DNA of 19,441 bases from JBDRKE01 sp043814315 (GCA_043814315.1 JBDRKE010000022.1:1-19441); one strand, 5' to 3'; numbered from the stretch's first letter, positions 7,020-13,271 are shown. Numbers and translations: made by a program. Notes: generated from the letters alone by a model not told the origin.

Positions 7020-7471
7020 AAAAGTTGATCTCCACAAACCGCAAGGCCCACCGTGACTATGAGATCCTGGAGACTTTTGAGTCCGGCATAGAATTAAAGG
7101 GGTCTGAGGTGAAGTCATTGAGGATGAGTAAGATTAACCTTGATGATAGTTTTGCCCGTATTGAAGCGGATGAGGTCATTTTATATAGCACGCACATAAG
7201 TCCTTACGCGCAAGCCAGTTACCTCAATGTCGAACCGACGAGGCCGCGCCGGCTGCTCCTGCATAAAAAGCAGATAATCAAATTAACCGGGCGCCTCGCT
7301 CAGCGCGGGTGTACCCTCGTGCCGCTCAAAGTGTATTTTAATGAACGGGGAGTGGCAAAAATAGAACTGGCTCTATGCAAGGGCAAAAAACTTTATGACC
7401 GGCGCGAAGATATCAAGCGCCGTGAGGCAGACCTGGCGATACGCAGGGTTATGAAGGCGAGAAGAAGATAA
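7016..7471 (+). CDS. smpB: SsrA-binding protein SmpB
   Basis: The protein has 151 residues, the normal family length. It has N-terminal STNRKAHRDYEILETFESGIELKGSEVKS-type sequence (in pieces: NRKAHRDYEI and GIELKGSEVKSLR), the central HISPYAQASY, and the basic C-terminal tail KLYDRREDIKRREADLAIRR that enters the decoding centre. It binds tmRNA and delivers it to stalled ribosomes. It is coupled to the AEC gene by an ATGA overlap, and ssrA itself follows 164 nt downstream, a common arrangement. I am confident of the identity. Confidence 0.97.
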   Translation: MKKLISTNRKAHRDYEILETFESGIELKGSEVKSLRMSKINLDDSFARIEADEVILYSTHISPYAQASYLNVEPTRPRRLLLHKKQIIKLTGRLAQRGCTLVPLKVYFNERGVAKIELALCKGKKLYDRREDIKRREADLAIRRVMKARRR

Positions 7472-7492
7472 ATTGCACCTCGCCATCAACAG

Positions 7493-7512
7493 GTAATAGA
7501 GGGAAAATTCCC
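7493..7512 (+). repeat. Degenerate leader-element loop followed by a short palindrome
   Basis: GTAATAG occurs at 7493-7499 in the same loop sequence context (AATAGAGGG) as the hairpin at 7563-7602, but its flanks do not pair. GGGAAAATTCCC (7501-7512) follows. It is probably a decayed first copy of the leader hairpin found nearer ssrA. Confidence 0.35.
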
Positions 7513-7556
7513 CTCGTCGCCTTCGGCTCTGTATGGGTCAAGAAGAACGAGAAGGG

Positions 7557-7585
7557 TTGATCACTCCTCGCCGCCGACATGTAAT
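7557..7585 (+). promoter_or_regulatory. ssrA: Possible ssrA promoter
   Basis: TTGATC (7557-7562), a 17-nt spacer and TGTAAT (7580-7585) fit sigma-70. The predicted start near 7592 would give a precursor carrying the hairpin 7602-7635. The -10 lies in the loop of another hairpin, so conservation there may have other causes. Confidence 0.45.
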
Positions 7586-7602
7586 AGAGGGCGGCTCGGA
7601 GT
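7563..7602 (+). other. Leader hairpin element, copy upstream of ssrA (distal)
   Basis: ACTCC-tc-GCCGC pairs with GCGGC-tc-GGAGT around a 16-nt loop (7575-7590) with GTAATAG at loop positions 7-13. This is the same register as in the elements at 7602, 15319 and 17022. The stem sequence is unrelated to the others. Confidence 0.6.
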
Positions 7603-7635
7603 CAATTTTCATATAAGTAATAGCTGGAAAATTGA
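7602..7635 (+). other. Leader hairpin element directly 5' of tmRNA
   Basis: TCAATTTTC and GAAAATTGA form a perfect 9-bp stem around a 16-nt loop containing AAGTAATAG at positions 5-13. The 3' arm ends at the base before the mature tmRNA start. It has the same geometry as the elements before tRNA-Pro and tRNA-His. Confidence 0.7.
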
Positions 7636-8060
7636 GGGGGTGAAATAGGCTCGACTTAAGGTTAGTCGGGTAAGAGCAGCATGCCGCGGACGCATGGTTA
7701 GCCGCGTTAACAATCCCTGCACAATATAAACGCAAGAGAGAACACACGTTCACTCGTAGCAGAAAGATATAGCGTTGTCCCTATGATGACGTCTATGGCT
7801 CCTGCTATGGCGTTAAGCCCTATTCGTTAATTAACGGATAGGCCTCAATCCAATCTGCCTAAGGATTGGCATTGAGCGGTTAATTTAGGTTGGCTTTGGT
7901 AAATTTGCCTTTGGGGCCAAAGCGAGATTTTAAAAGGTTGCGTCTTACGTAATCCTGTTTACCGGAGTACGTAAGATTAAGCCTAAAAGATAAACTAAGC
8001 ATGTAGCGGCTTTTATCTGATTACTTAAGGACGGCGGTGCGATTCCGCCCACCTCCACCA
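7636..8060 (+). ncRNA. ssrA: tmRNA (ssrA)
   Basis: The 5' end GGGGGTG with GGCTCGACT and the 3' end CACCTCC-ACCA pair as the tRNA-like acceptor. ACTAAGCATGTAG before the T arm is the conserved 3' core. The T stem GGCGG/CCGCC encloses the loop TGCGATT, where TTCGATT is expected. A likely resume codon is GCA at 7732, after ATATAAAC, reading ARENTRSLVA onward for 32 codons to TAA at 7828. That stop lies in the loop of a hairpin (CCTATTCG/CGGATAGG), as in helix 5 of E. coli tmRNA. The predicted tag ends ALSPIR instead of the usual Ala-Ala, so the reading frame needs confirmation. With SmpB it rescues stalled ribosomes and tags their products. Confidence 0.92.
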
Positions 8061-8112
8061 AACATTTCATTAATGAAATGTTTGGTGGATCCCGTTTTAA
8101 TGTAAAACGGGA
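8055..8112 (+). terminator. Tandem hairpins downstream of tmRNA
   Basis: A perfect 34-nt palindrome (8055-8088) starts within the CCACCA end of tmRNA: CCACCAAACATTTCATT pairs with its reverse complement. A second hairpin TCCCGTTTTA/TAAAACGGGA (8090-8112) follows. Neither has a clear U-tract. They may stabilise or process the tmRNA 3' end. Confidence 0.6.
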
Positions 8113-8218
8113 CCTTGGAAGTATAAAGATTTCCGACAAGCAAAACAGCGAGCGGAGTGCGTCGTGCATCCCGTTTTAATGGTAAACGGAATCGTAGAAG
8201 TATAAAAATTTCCGACAA
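8089..8218. repeat. Pair of 51-bp direct repeats between ssrA and the amidase gene
   Basis: Copy A (8089-8139) and copy B (8168-8218) share ATCCCGTTTTAATG at the left, GAAGTATAAA in the middle and ATTTCCGACAA at the right. The hairpin in copy A is perfect and degraded in copy B. The amidase ATG is 28 nt after copy B. Confidence 0.7.
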
Positions 8219-8246
8219 TGGGACTTTTTGTAGAGACATCTTATTT

Positions 8247-9341
8247 ATGAAACCGCGCAAGCTTTTATTACTGTTTGTTAGTTACTGTTTATTAGTTACT
8301 GTTCTCTCCGGTTGCGTTACCACAGCGCCAAGAATTGAAGCCTTTCCCACTTACGCAATCCACGGGACGAGGTATCTGTTCTTGATGGCCGCCTGCGATG
8401 CAAGAGGCATCGATTGGCGTTACGATACCTACACCAGATGCGTTTCCTTGAACAAGAACGGGCACCAGGTGAATCTGAGGGCAGGGGATGATGCCATGAC
8501 CATCGACGGCAGGCAGGTGTCCTTGGGCCGGCCCGTAGAAATTTATAAAGGAACGGTAGCCGTCCCCTATGAATTCAAAAAACTCGTTTTTGACGGCGTA
8601 TTTAAAGATATCCTGGCAGGCCGTACAGCTGGAACTTATGCCTTAAACATCAAGAAGGTTGTGGTGGATGCCGGCCACGGCGGCCATGACCCGGGTGCCA
8701 TCGGAAGAAGCGGCTTAAAGGAAAAGGACGTCAATCTGGATATTGCCAAGAGATTAAGCAGGTTGCTTCGTTCCAGGGGTATCGAAGTGGTGATGACCAG
8801 GAGCGCAGATATTTTTATTCCGCTTCCCAGGCGCGTGGATATAGCCAATAATTCTCAGGCTGATTTTTTTATCAGCGTCCATTCCAATGCCAACCGCGTC
8901 AGGAGTATGAATGGTTTTGAGGTCTATTATGTCTGTCCTACCGTAGGGGATAGCAACCGGGCCCTGGCTACCGCTAAGAGCGTGCCCCTGCCATCGGCCG
9001 CAGGGGTCCTGGCCAGTGACTCTCTGGACCTGAAGGCGATTCTCTGGGATATGTTTTATACGGATAAGCGCGCGGAATCCATCGAATTATCGCGTTCTCT
9101 TTGCTGGGCCATGGAGAAAAATTTAGACGCCAAGCTTCTGGGGATCAAGGCTGCCCGTTTTGAGGTTTTAAGAGGTGTGCGCATGCCGGCGGTGCTCGTG
9201 GAGGTGGGTTTTATATCGAATGCCGCCGAGGAGCGCATGCTCAAAAACAGTTTCTATCGTCAAAAAGCCGCGGAGAGCCTGGTGCAGGGGATAGAGGAAT
9301 ACGCCAAAATAACTCCCCTGGTGGAGGTCGCTAAAAGATGA
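8247..9341 (+). CDS. N-acetylmuramoyl-L-alanine amidase (Amidase_3) lipoprotein
   Basis: The protein has 364 residues from the ATG at 8247. The frame is open from 8157, but only the 8247 start puts MKPRKLLLL and the lipobox LSGC (Cys23) at the N-terminus. Residues about 40-120 look like a copper amine oxidase N-terminal-type (PF07833) domain, seen in cell-wall proteins (IDGRQVSLGRPVEIYKGTV). Residues 136-355 are the zinc amidase: His144 (DAGHGGHDPG), Glu159, His212 (ISVHSNAN) and catalytic Glu319 (LVEVGFISN). It cleaves the amide bond between MurNAc and L-Ala in peptidoglycan from a membrane-anchored periplasmic position. The ribosome binding site is weak. The stop overlaps murI (ATGA), linking wall hydrolysis with D-Glu supply. 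Confidence 0.92.
   Translation: MKPRKLLLLFVSYCLLVTVLSGCVTTAPRIEAFPTYAIHGTRYLFLMAACDARGIDWRYDTYTRCVSLNKNGHQVNLRAGDDAMTIDGRQVSLGRPVEIYKGTVAVPYEFKKLVFDGVFKDILAGRTAGTYALNIKKVVVDAGHGGHDPGAIGRSGLKEKDVNLDIAKRLSRLLRSRGIEVVMTRSADIFIPLPRRVDIANNSQADFFISVHSNANRVRSMNGFEVYYVCPTVGDSNRALATAKSVPLPSAAGVLASDSLDLKAILWDMFYTDKRAESIELSRSLCWAMEKNLDAKLLGIKAARFEVLRGVRMPAVLVEVGFISNAAEERMLKNSFYRQKAAESLVQGIEEYAKITPLVEVAKR
8261..8309 (+). repeat. Heptanucleotide array coding the amidase signal peptide
   Basis: TTACTGT recurs at 8268, 8282 and 8296, alternating with TTGTTAG and TTATTAG, in a strict 7-base register. The array codes the hydrophobic core up to the lipobox, so frame rotation through the repeat still yields Leu, Val and Tyr. 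Confidence 0.65.
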
Positions 9342-10150
9342 AAAGAAAGTGCGGGATGAGCGGCGCTATCGGTGTCTTTGATTCGGGCGTGGGAGGCCTG
9401 ACCGTTGCCAAGGAGTTGATCCTCCAGCTGCCTCATGAAGATATCATTTATTTCGGCGATACGGCGCGCGTGCCTTACGGGATCAAATCCAGGGAAACCG
9501 TCATCCGGTTTTCCATTGAGAATATCTTATTTTTGCTCAAGCACGACGTGAAATTGATTTGCGTCGCCTGCAATACCGTTTCCAGTTTTGCCCTGCCGGT
9601 GATCAAAAATCATTTCCGGGTGCCGATCGTCGGGGTCATCACCCCCGGCGTGCGGGAAGCGGTCTGCGCCACGCAGAATAAACGAATCGGGGTTATCGGC
9701 ACAGCCGGTACCATAAAGAGCCGCGCCTATGAAGATGAAATCCGGCATCTGGACCCCAAGATCAAAGTGACGGCCAAGGCCTGTCCCTTATTCGTACCTT
9801 TTGCCGAAGAGGGGTGGCTTTCCGGAGACGTGGTTCAGCAGGTGGCCAGGAGCTACCTCAATCCCTTAAAGCAGGCCGGGGTGGATACGGTCATTTTAGG
9901 ATGCACCCATTATCCGCTGCTTAAGCCCGTCATAAAAAAGGCGCTGGGTAAAGATGTGGCCTTGATTGATTCTGCCAAGCATGTGGCTATCGAAGTCAAA
10001 AAGATCCTCTCCCAGGAAGGCCTGATGAACAAAGGCACAAAAGGAAGGCAAAAGTTTTATGTCAGCGATAATCCGGAGTGGTTTTCGGAGCTGGCGAGGA
10101 GATTCCTGGGCAGGCCTGTTAAAAACGCCACCAAGATTAATAACGTTTAA
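9338..10150 (+). CDS. murI: Glutamate racemase
   Basis: The protein has 270 residues. It shows the racemase signature GVFDSGVGGLTVAKEL near the start, the FGDTARVPYG loop, and the two catalytic cysteines Cys78 (VACNTVSS) and Cys189 (LGCTHYPLL), which act as the acid/base pair. It supplies D-glutamate for the peptidoglycan stem peptide in the cytoplasm. The start at 9338 overlaps the amidase stop (ATGA) and has GGAGG about 9-11 nt upstream. An alternative ATG at 9356 is less likely. queD follows after 3 nt, so murI heads into the que operon on one message. Confidence 0.97.
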   Translation: MKRKCGMSGAIGVFDSGVGGLTVAKELILQLPHEDIIYFGDTARVPYGIKSRETVIRFSIENILFLLKHDVKLICVACNTVSSFALPVIKNHFRVPIVGVITPGVREAVCATQNKRIGVIGTAGTIKSRAYEDEIRHLDPKIKVTAKACPLFVPFAEEGWLSGDVVQQVARSYLNPLKQAGVDTVILGCTHYPLLKPVIKKALGKDVALIDSAKHVAIEVKKILSQEGLMNKGTKGRQKFYVSDNPEWFSELARRFLGRPVKNATKINNV

Positions 10151-10153
10151 AAG

Positions 10154-10513
10154 ATGTTTATCATAAAAGTCGAAGGCCATTTCAGTTCCGCGCATAATCT
10201 TAAAGGGTACAAAGGTAAATGCGAGTCCTTGCACGGCCACAATTGGAGAGTGGAAGTTGAGGTCGGGCGCGAAGAGCTGGATAAAACCGGCATGGTGCTT
10301 GATTTTAAATTTTTGAAAAGGAAGTTGGATCAAGTGCTGGATAAGCTCGACCACAAGCACCTGAACAATCTGTTTTATTTCAAAAAAGTCAACCCCAGCT
10401 CAGAGCATATCGCCCGGCATATTTACGCAAGCCTTAAATCTAAAATACCCGACATCCGAGCCGTAACCGTTTGGGAAAATAACGGCAGCTCGGCGAAGTA
10501 TTATGAAGAATAG
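10154..10513 (+). CDS. queD: 6-carboxy-5,6,7,8-tetrahydropterin synthase
   Basis: The protein has 119 residues, of normal length. FSSAHNL provides the first zinc histidine and LHGHNW the other two. GKCESLHGH contains the catalytic cysteine, and LDHKHLNN plus a C-terminal VWENN segment with the substrate-binding glutamate complete the T-fold. It converts dihydroneopterin triphosphate to CPH4, the first committed step of preQ0 and queuosine synthesis. It starts 3 nt after murI, and its last 11 nt overlap queC. Confidence 0.95.
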   Translation: MFIIKVEGHFSSAHNLKGYKGKCESLHGHNWRVEVEVGREELDKTGMVLDFKFLKRKLDQVLDKLDHKHLNNLFYFKKVNPSSEHIARHIYASLKSKIPDIRAVTVWENNGSSAKYYEE

Positions 10514-11183
10514 AAGGAGCGCGCAGGCCAAAAAGCAGGCCGTCGTGCTTTTATCGGGGGGGCTGGATTCAGCCGTAACGTTATACATCGCTCGAGGAGG
10601 CGGCACTAAATGCTCCTGTTTGATCTTTGATTACGGCCAGCGTCACCGTCGGGAGATAGAATCGGGCAAAAGGATTGCGCGCAAGGCCGGTTGTCCGTTT
10701 CAGGTCTTGAAGATAAGTTTACCCTGGAAAGGCTCGAGCCTTTTGGACAGGTCGATGCTTGTGCCTAAACCGGCAAGCAGCATTCCGACAACTTACGTCC
10801 CCGGCCGCAATATCATCTTCTTAAGCTTCGCGCTTTCTTTTGCGGAAAGCATAGGCGCCTCGGCCATATTTATCGGCGCGCACAGCCAGGATTATTCAGG
10901 TTATCCGGATTGCCGTCCGGAGTTTTTCCGCTCGTTCGCTAAAGTAGTGGCCAGCGGCACACGGGCAGGCATAGAGAAAAGAAAGATTGAAGTCAAGACG
11001 CCCTTGATCAATAAACCTAAGGCCGGGATTATCCGCCTGGGAAGCCGTTTAGGCGTGCCTTTTGATTTGACCTGGTCCTGTTACCGGGGAGGCAGGGTGC
11101 CTTGCGAAGAATGCGACAGCTGTTTTTACAGGGCTAAGGGATTTAAAGAAGCCGGCTTAAAGGATCCTTTATTAAGGAGATGA
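10503..11183 (+). CDS. queC: 7-cyano-7-deazaguanine synthase
   Basis: The protein has 226 residues. The N-terminal ATP-pyrophosphatase loop is SGGLDSAVT, followed by FDYGQRHRRE. IFIGAHSQDYSGYPDC lies in the middle, and the C-terminal zinc site has four cysteines in the segment SCYRGGRVPCEECDSC. It turns CDG into preQ0 using ATP and ammonia. The start at 10503 overlaps queD by 11 nt and lacks a strong Shine-Dalgarno sequence, pointing to coupling. The stop overlaps queE (ATGA). Confidence 0.96.
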   Translation: MKNRRSAQAKKQAVVLLSGGLDSAVTLYIARGGGTKCSCLIFDYGQRHRREIESGKRIARKAGCPFQVLKISLPWKGSSLLDRSMLVPKPASSIPTTYVPGRNIIFLSFALSFAESIGASAIFIGAHSQDYSGYPDCRPEFFRSFAKVVASGTRAGIEKRKIEVKTPLINKPKAGIIRLGSRLGVPFDLTWSCYRGGRVPCEECDSCFYRAKGFKEAGLKDPLLRR

Positions 11184-11851
11184 AAGGCAGAATCTTTGAT
11201 GTTTTTGACAGCGTCCAGGGAGAAGGACTGTTTCTGGGGGAAAAACAGATTTTTGTGCGCTTGTACGGATGCAATCTCAGCTGCAGATACTGCGACACGC
11301 CCCTGGACCGGTTTCGGGAGTATGAGCCCGAGGAACTCGTCGATGAAATAAAGCTCTACCAGGATGATTTTCACTCCATATCTTTTACCGGCGGAGAGCC
11401 TCTCCTGCAAAAAGATTTCTTAAGGGAAGTATTAAAAATGACATCCGGTTATGGTTACAGGAATTACCTGGAGACGAACGGCACCCTTGCGGGAGAACTG
11501 CAGGATGTTATCGACTATGTAGATATCTTATCCATTGATTTGAAATTGCCCAGCTCTACAGGGATGGGTCTTTTGTGGGGCCTGCACCGCAGGTTCCTGA
11601 AAGTAGCGGCCCGGAAAGAGAATTTCATCAAAGCCGTGGTCTGCTCGGCTACTATTGAAGAAGATTTAAGGTATGCAGCCGAGCTGATCAGAGATGTCAG
11701 CCCTTCTTCGATACTGGTTTTACAGCCGAATAGCTTTGATTATAATGAACATCTTCAGGTCATGCTGGGAAAATTCAGGGAGATCTGCGCGGAAGCGAAG
11801 ATAACCGCTTGTATCATTCCGCAGATGCACAAGTTGATAGGGGTCAAATGA
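11180..11851 (+). CDS. queE: 7-carboxy-7-deazaguanine synthase (radical SAM)
   Basis: The protein has 223 residues. It opens with FDVFDSVQGEG, typical of QueE, and the cluster motif CNLSCRYCDT (CxxxCxxC), which holds the 4Fe-4S cluster that cleaves SAM. SFTGGEPLL follows at about residue 70. It converts CPH4 to CDG, between QueD and QueC. AAGGAG directly touches the ATG, which is unusually close, so initiation probably depends on termination of queC at the ATGA overlap. It is followed by a 45-nt gap that holds a repeated leader sequence before queF. Confidence 0.95.
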   Translation: MKGRIFDVFDSVQGEGLFLGEKQIFVRLYGCNLSCRYCDTPLDRFREYEPEELVDEIKLYQDDFHSISFTGGEPLLQKDFLREVLKMTSGYGYRNYLETNGTLAGELQDVIDYVDILSIDLKLPSSTGMGLLWGLHRRFLKVAARKENFIKAVVCSATIEEDLRYAAELIRDVSPSSILVLQPNSFDYNEHLQVMLGKFREICAEAKITACIIPQMHKLIGVK

Positions 11852-11871
11852 AATGAAAAATCCAAGAATCT

Positions 11872-11913
11872 TCAAGATCGGGTCTTCTAACCCAATGTGG
11901 CAAAAAGTGTTAT
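11872..11913 (+). promoter_or_regulatory. Candidate queF leader element, copy 1 (preQ1-like?)
   Basis: This 42-nt segment includes the hairpin GGGT-CTTCTA-ACCC and an A-rich tract, GGCAAAAAG. It overlaps the proposed queF starts. It resembles the layout of preQ1-I riboswitches (short stem, pyrimidine-rich loop, UAACCC, A-rich tail), and the cytosine expected to pair with the ligand is present, but the first loop base is G. It is repeated downstream of queF at 12322-12363. Confidence 0.4.
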
Positions 11914-12313
11914 GAAAGAAAAAATGAGAAAATCAAGTTATGAAGGATTGCAGGAGAATGTCAGGAAGTTAAAGACGCCTAAGATTGAGGTCTGGAAGAA
12001 CCAGTACCCCGATAAGATTTACACCATTCATCTGGATATCCCGGAGTTCACCTGCATCTGTCCCAAGACAGGCCTACCTGATTTTGCCGAGCTTAAAATC
12101 GAATATTCTGCGCAGCTTTATTGCGTTGAGTTGAAGTCTTTTAAGATGTACACTATCTTTTACCGTAATATCGGGATATTTCACGAGCATGTGGTCAACA
12201 GGATTCTGGATGATCTTGTCAGGGCCGTTCATCCGCGCTGGGCGAAGATTACGGCTGTGTTTAATCCGCGCGGAGGCATCACCACGACAGTGAGTGCGGA
12301 GTATAATAAGTAG
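11897..12313 (+). CDS. queF: NADPH-dependent 7-cyano-7-deazaguanine reductase
   Basis: The protein has 138 residues from GTG at 11897. It is a single-domain (B. subtilis type) QueF: FTCICPKTGLPDFA holds the thioimide-forming Cys55 and Asp62, CVELKSFKMY gives the substrate-binding glutamate, and YRNIGIFHEHVVN follows. It reduces preQ0 to preQ1, the last free-base step before insertion into tRNA. The start is uncertain: ATGs at 11912 and 11924 are alternatives and none has a good ribosome binding site, since the best candidate sequence (AAGTG) is poor. The start region is inside the repeated leader, which may control it. Confidence 0.93.
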   Translation: MAKSVMKEKMRKSSYEGLQENVRKLKTPKIEVWKNQYPDKIYTIHLDIPEFTCICPKTGLPDFAELKIEYSAQLYCVELKSFKMYTIFYRNIGIFHEHVVNRILDDLVRAVHPRWAKITAVFNPRGGITTTVSAEYNK

Positions 12314-12321
12314 TTCAATCC

Positions 12322-12363
12322 TCAAGATCGGGTCTTCTAAGCCGATGCGGCAAAAGGAGTTAT
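12322..12363 (+). repeat. Second copy of the queF leader sequence, before the fumarase genes
   Basis: 37 of 42 positions match copy 1. Here the stem ATCGG/CCGAT is perfect and AAGGAG is a strong Shine-Dalgarno sequence that could pair with the loop CTTCT. The position corresponding to the queF ATG is disrupted (TATAG), and the putative ligand-pairing C is G. It may be a relic of a duplication or a second regulator. Confidence 0.55.
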
Positions 12364-12364
12364 A

Positions 12365-12385
12365 GTTCGGAGTTCGGAGTTCGGA
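12365..12385 (+). repeat. GTTCGGA heptanucleotide array (3 copies)
   Basis: Three exact copies of GTTCGGA follow the leader copy and precede the fumarase alpha start. A related GTTCGGT/GTTCGGA array lies after that gene at 13244-13271. Confidence 0.85.
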
Positions 12386-12404
12386 GAAAATTCAAAGGCA
12401 AAAG

Positions 12405-13244
12405 ATGAGAAGAATAGATGTAAAGAAGATCAGGCAGGTTGTGGCGGATTTGTGCGTTGAGGCCAATCACATTTTGAGGCCGGATGTCGCGATGGTTTTA
12501 AAAAGGGCCCTGGCGCGGGAAACAGATACAAGGGCTAAGGGGATTCTTAAGGCGATTATGGCCAATGCCCGGGTTGCCCGAAGAGAAAAATTAGCGATAT
12601 GCCAGGACACGGGGCTACCCGTTGTTTTTGTGCAGCTGGGCAGCGGCGCATATGCCGTGGGTGACTTGAAAAAAGCGATTCATCAGGGGGTTATTGAAGG
12701 GTATAAAAAAGGGTATTTACGAGATTCCATTATCCAGGATCCTTTGTTGAGGGGTGTTTCGGCATTCGGCCCGGCCGTGATTCACATCGATATTGTTAAA
12801 GGAAACCGCCTGAAGCTTACGGTCTTACCGAAGGGCTTCGGGTGCGAAAATAAGACGCAGCTTAGGATGTTTACGCCGACGGTAAAGTTCGTCGAGATTG
12901 AAAAATTTATCGTTGAAACCGTAAAGTCAGCCGGTCCTGATGCCTGTCCGCCGTTTGTCGTCGGCGTAGGTATCGGAGGTACTGCGGATTACGCCATGAT
13001 TCTGGCGAAGAAGGCCTTACTTCGCAAACTAAACGCAATACGCAATACGCAATACGCAATACGAAAACTAGAGCAAGATTTACTCAAAAGAATCAATAAG
13101 CTCAACATCGGGCCCATGGGCCTGGGCGGAAAAACGACGGCCTTAGCCGTGAGCATCGAGACTTATCCTACGCATATTGCAGGCCTGCCTGTAGCGGTTA
13201 ATATCAATTGCCATGCGTTGCGTAGCGCAAGCGCTATAATTTAG
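12405..13244 (+). CDS. Class I fumarate hydratase / L-tartrate dehydratase, alpha subunit
   Basis: The protein has 279 residues. It is the catalytic half of the two-subunit iron-sulfur hydro-lyase. Three cysteines for the 4Fe-4S cluster are visible: Cys66 (AICQDTG), Cys181 (ACPPFVVGVGIGGTAD) and Cys269 (INCHALR). GPMGLGGKTTALAV near residue 237 is also typical. It interconverts fumarate and malate, or acts on tartrate; the sequence does not settle which. Residues about 209-221 (NAIRNTQYAIRK) are encoded by a 7-base tandem repeat at a position where relatives have a variable surface loop. AAAGG lies 7 nt before the ATG. The beta subunit follows after a 37-nt gap containing another repeat array. 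Confidence 0.9.
   Translation: MRRIDVKKIRQVVADLCVEANHILRPDVAMVLKRALARETDTRAKGILKAIMANARVARREKLAICQDTGLPVVFVQLGSGAYAVGDLKKAIHQGVIEGYKKGYLRDSIIQDPLLRGVSAFGPAVIHIDIVKGNRLKLTVLPKGFGCENKTQLRMFTPTVKFVEIEKFIVETVKSAGPDACPPFVVGVGIGGTADYAMILAKKALLRKLNAIRNTQYAIRKLEQDLLKRINKLNIGPMGLGGKTTALAVSIETYPTHIAGLPVAVNINCHALRSASAII
13034..13068 (+). repeat. CGCAATA heptanucleotide array inside the fumarase alpha gene
   Basis: Four exact copies of CGCAATA are followed by CGAAAAC. All three frames rotate through the repeat, and the gene frame stays open. It adds or replaces about 12 residues in the loop between Cys181 and the GPMGLGG motif. Confidence 0.85.
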
Positions 13245-13271
13245 TTCGGTGTTCGGAGTTCGGTGTTCGGA
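13244..13271 (+). repeat. GTTCGGT/GTTCGGA heptanucleotide array on the fumarase alpha stop codon
   Basis: Four heptamers alternate T and A at position 7. The first G is the last base of the TAG stop. It extends the beta-subunit frame upstream artificially (to 13249). Confidence 0.8.

Noticed and set aside
7574..7621. Reading the GTAATAG motif as just a -10 promoter box
   Set aside because: Only one copy (7580) has a fitting -35 at 17 nt. The others lack one, while the loop register and paired flanks are shared.
8157..8246. Upstream extension of the amidase frame to a GTG at 8157
   Set aside because: It would read the 51-bp repeat copy and bury the lipoprotein signal peptide. The ATG at 8247 gives a proper signal.
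12322..12363. Calling the second queF-leader copy a working preQ1 riboswitch for the fumarase genes
   Set aside because: The base expected to pair with the ligand is changed to G and there is no start codon next to its Shine-Dalgarno sequence, so it is kept only as a repeat.
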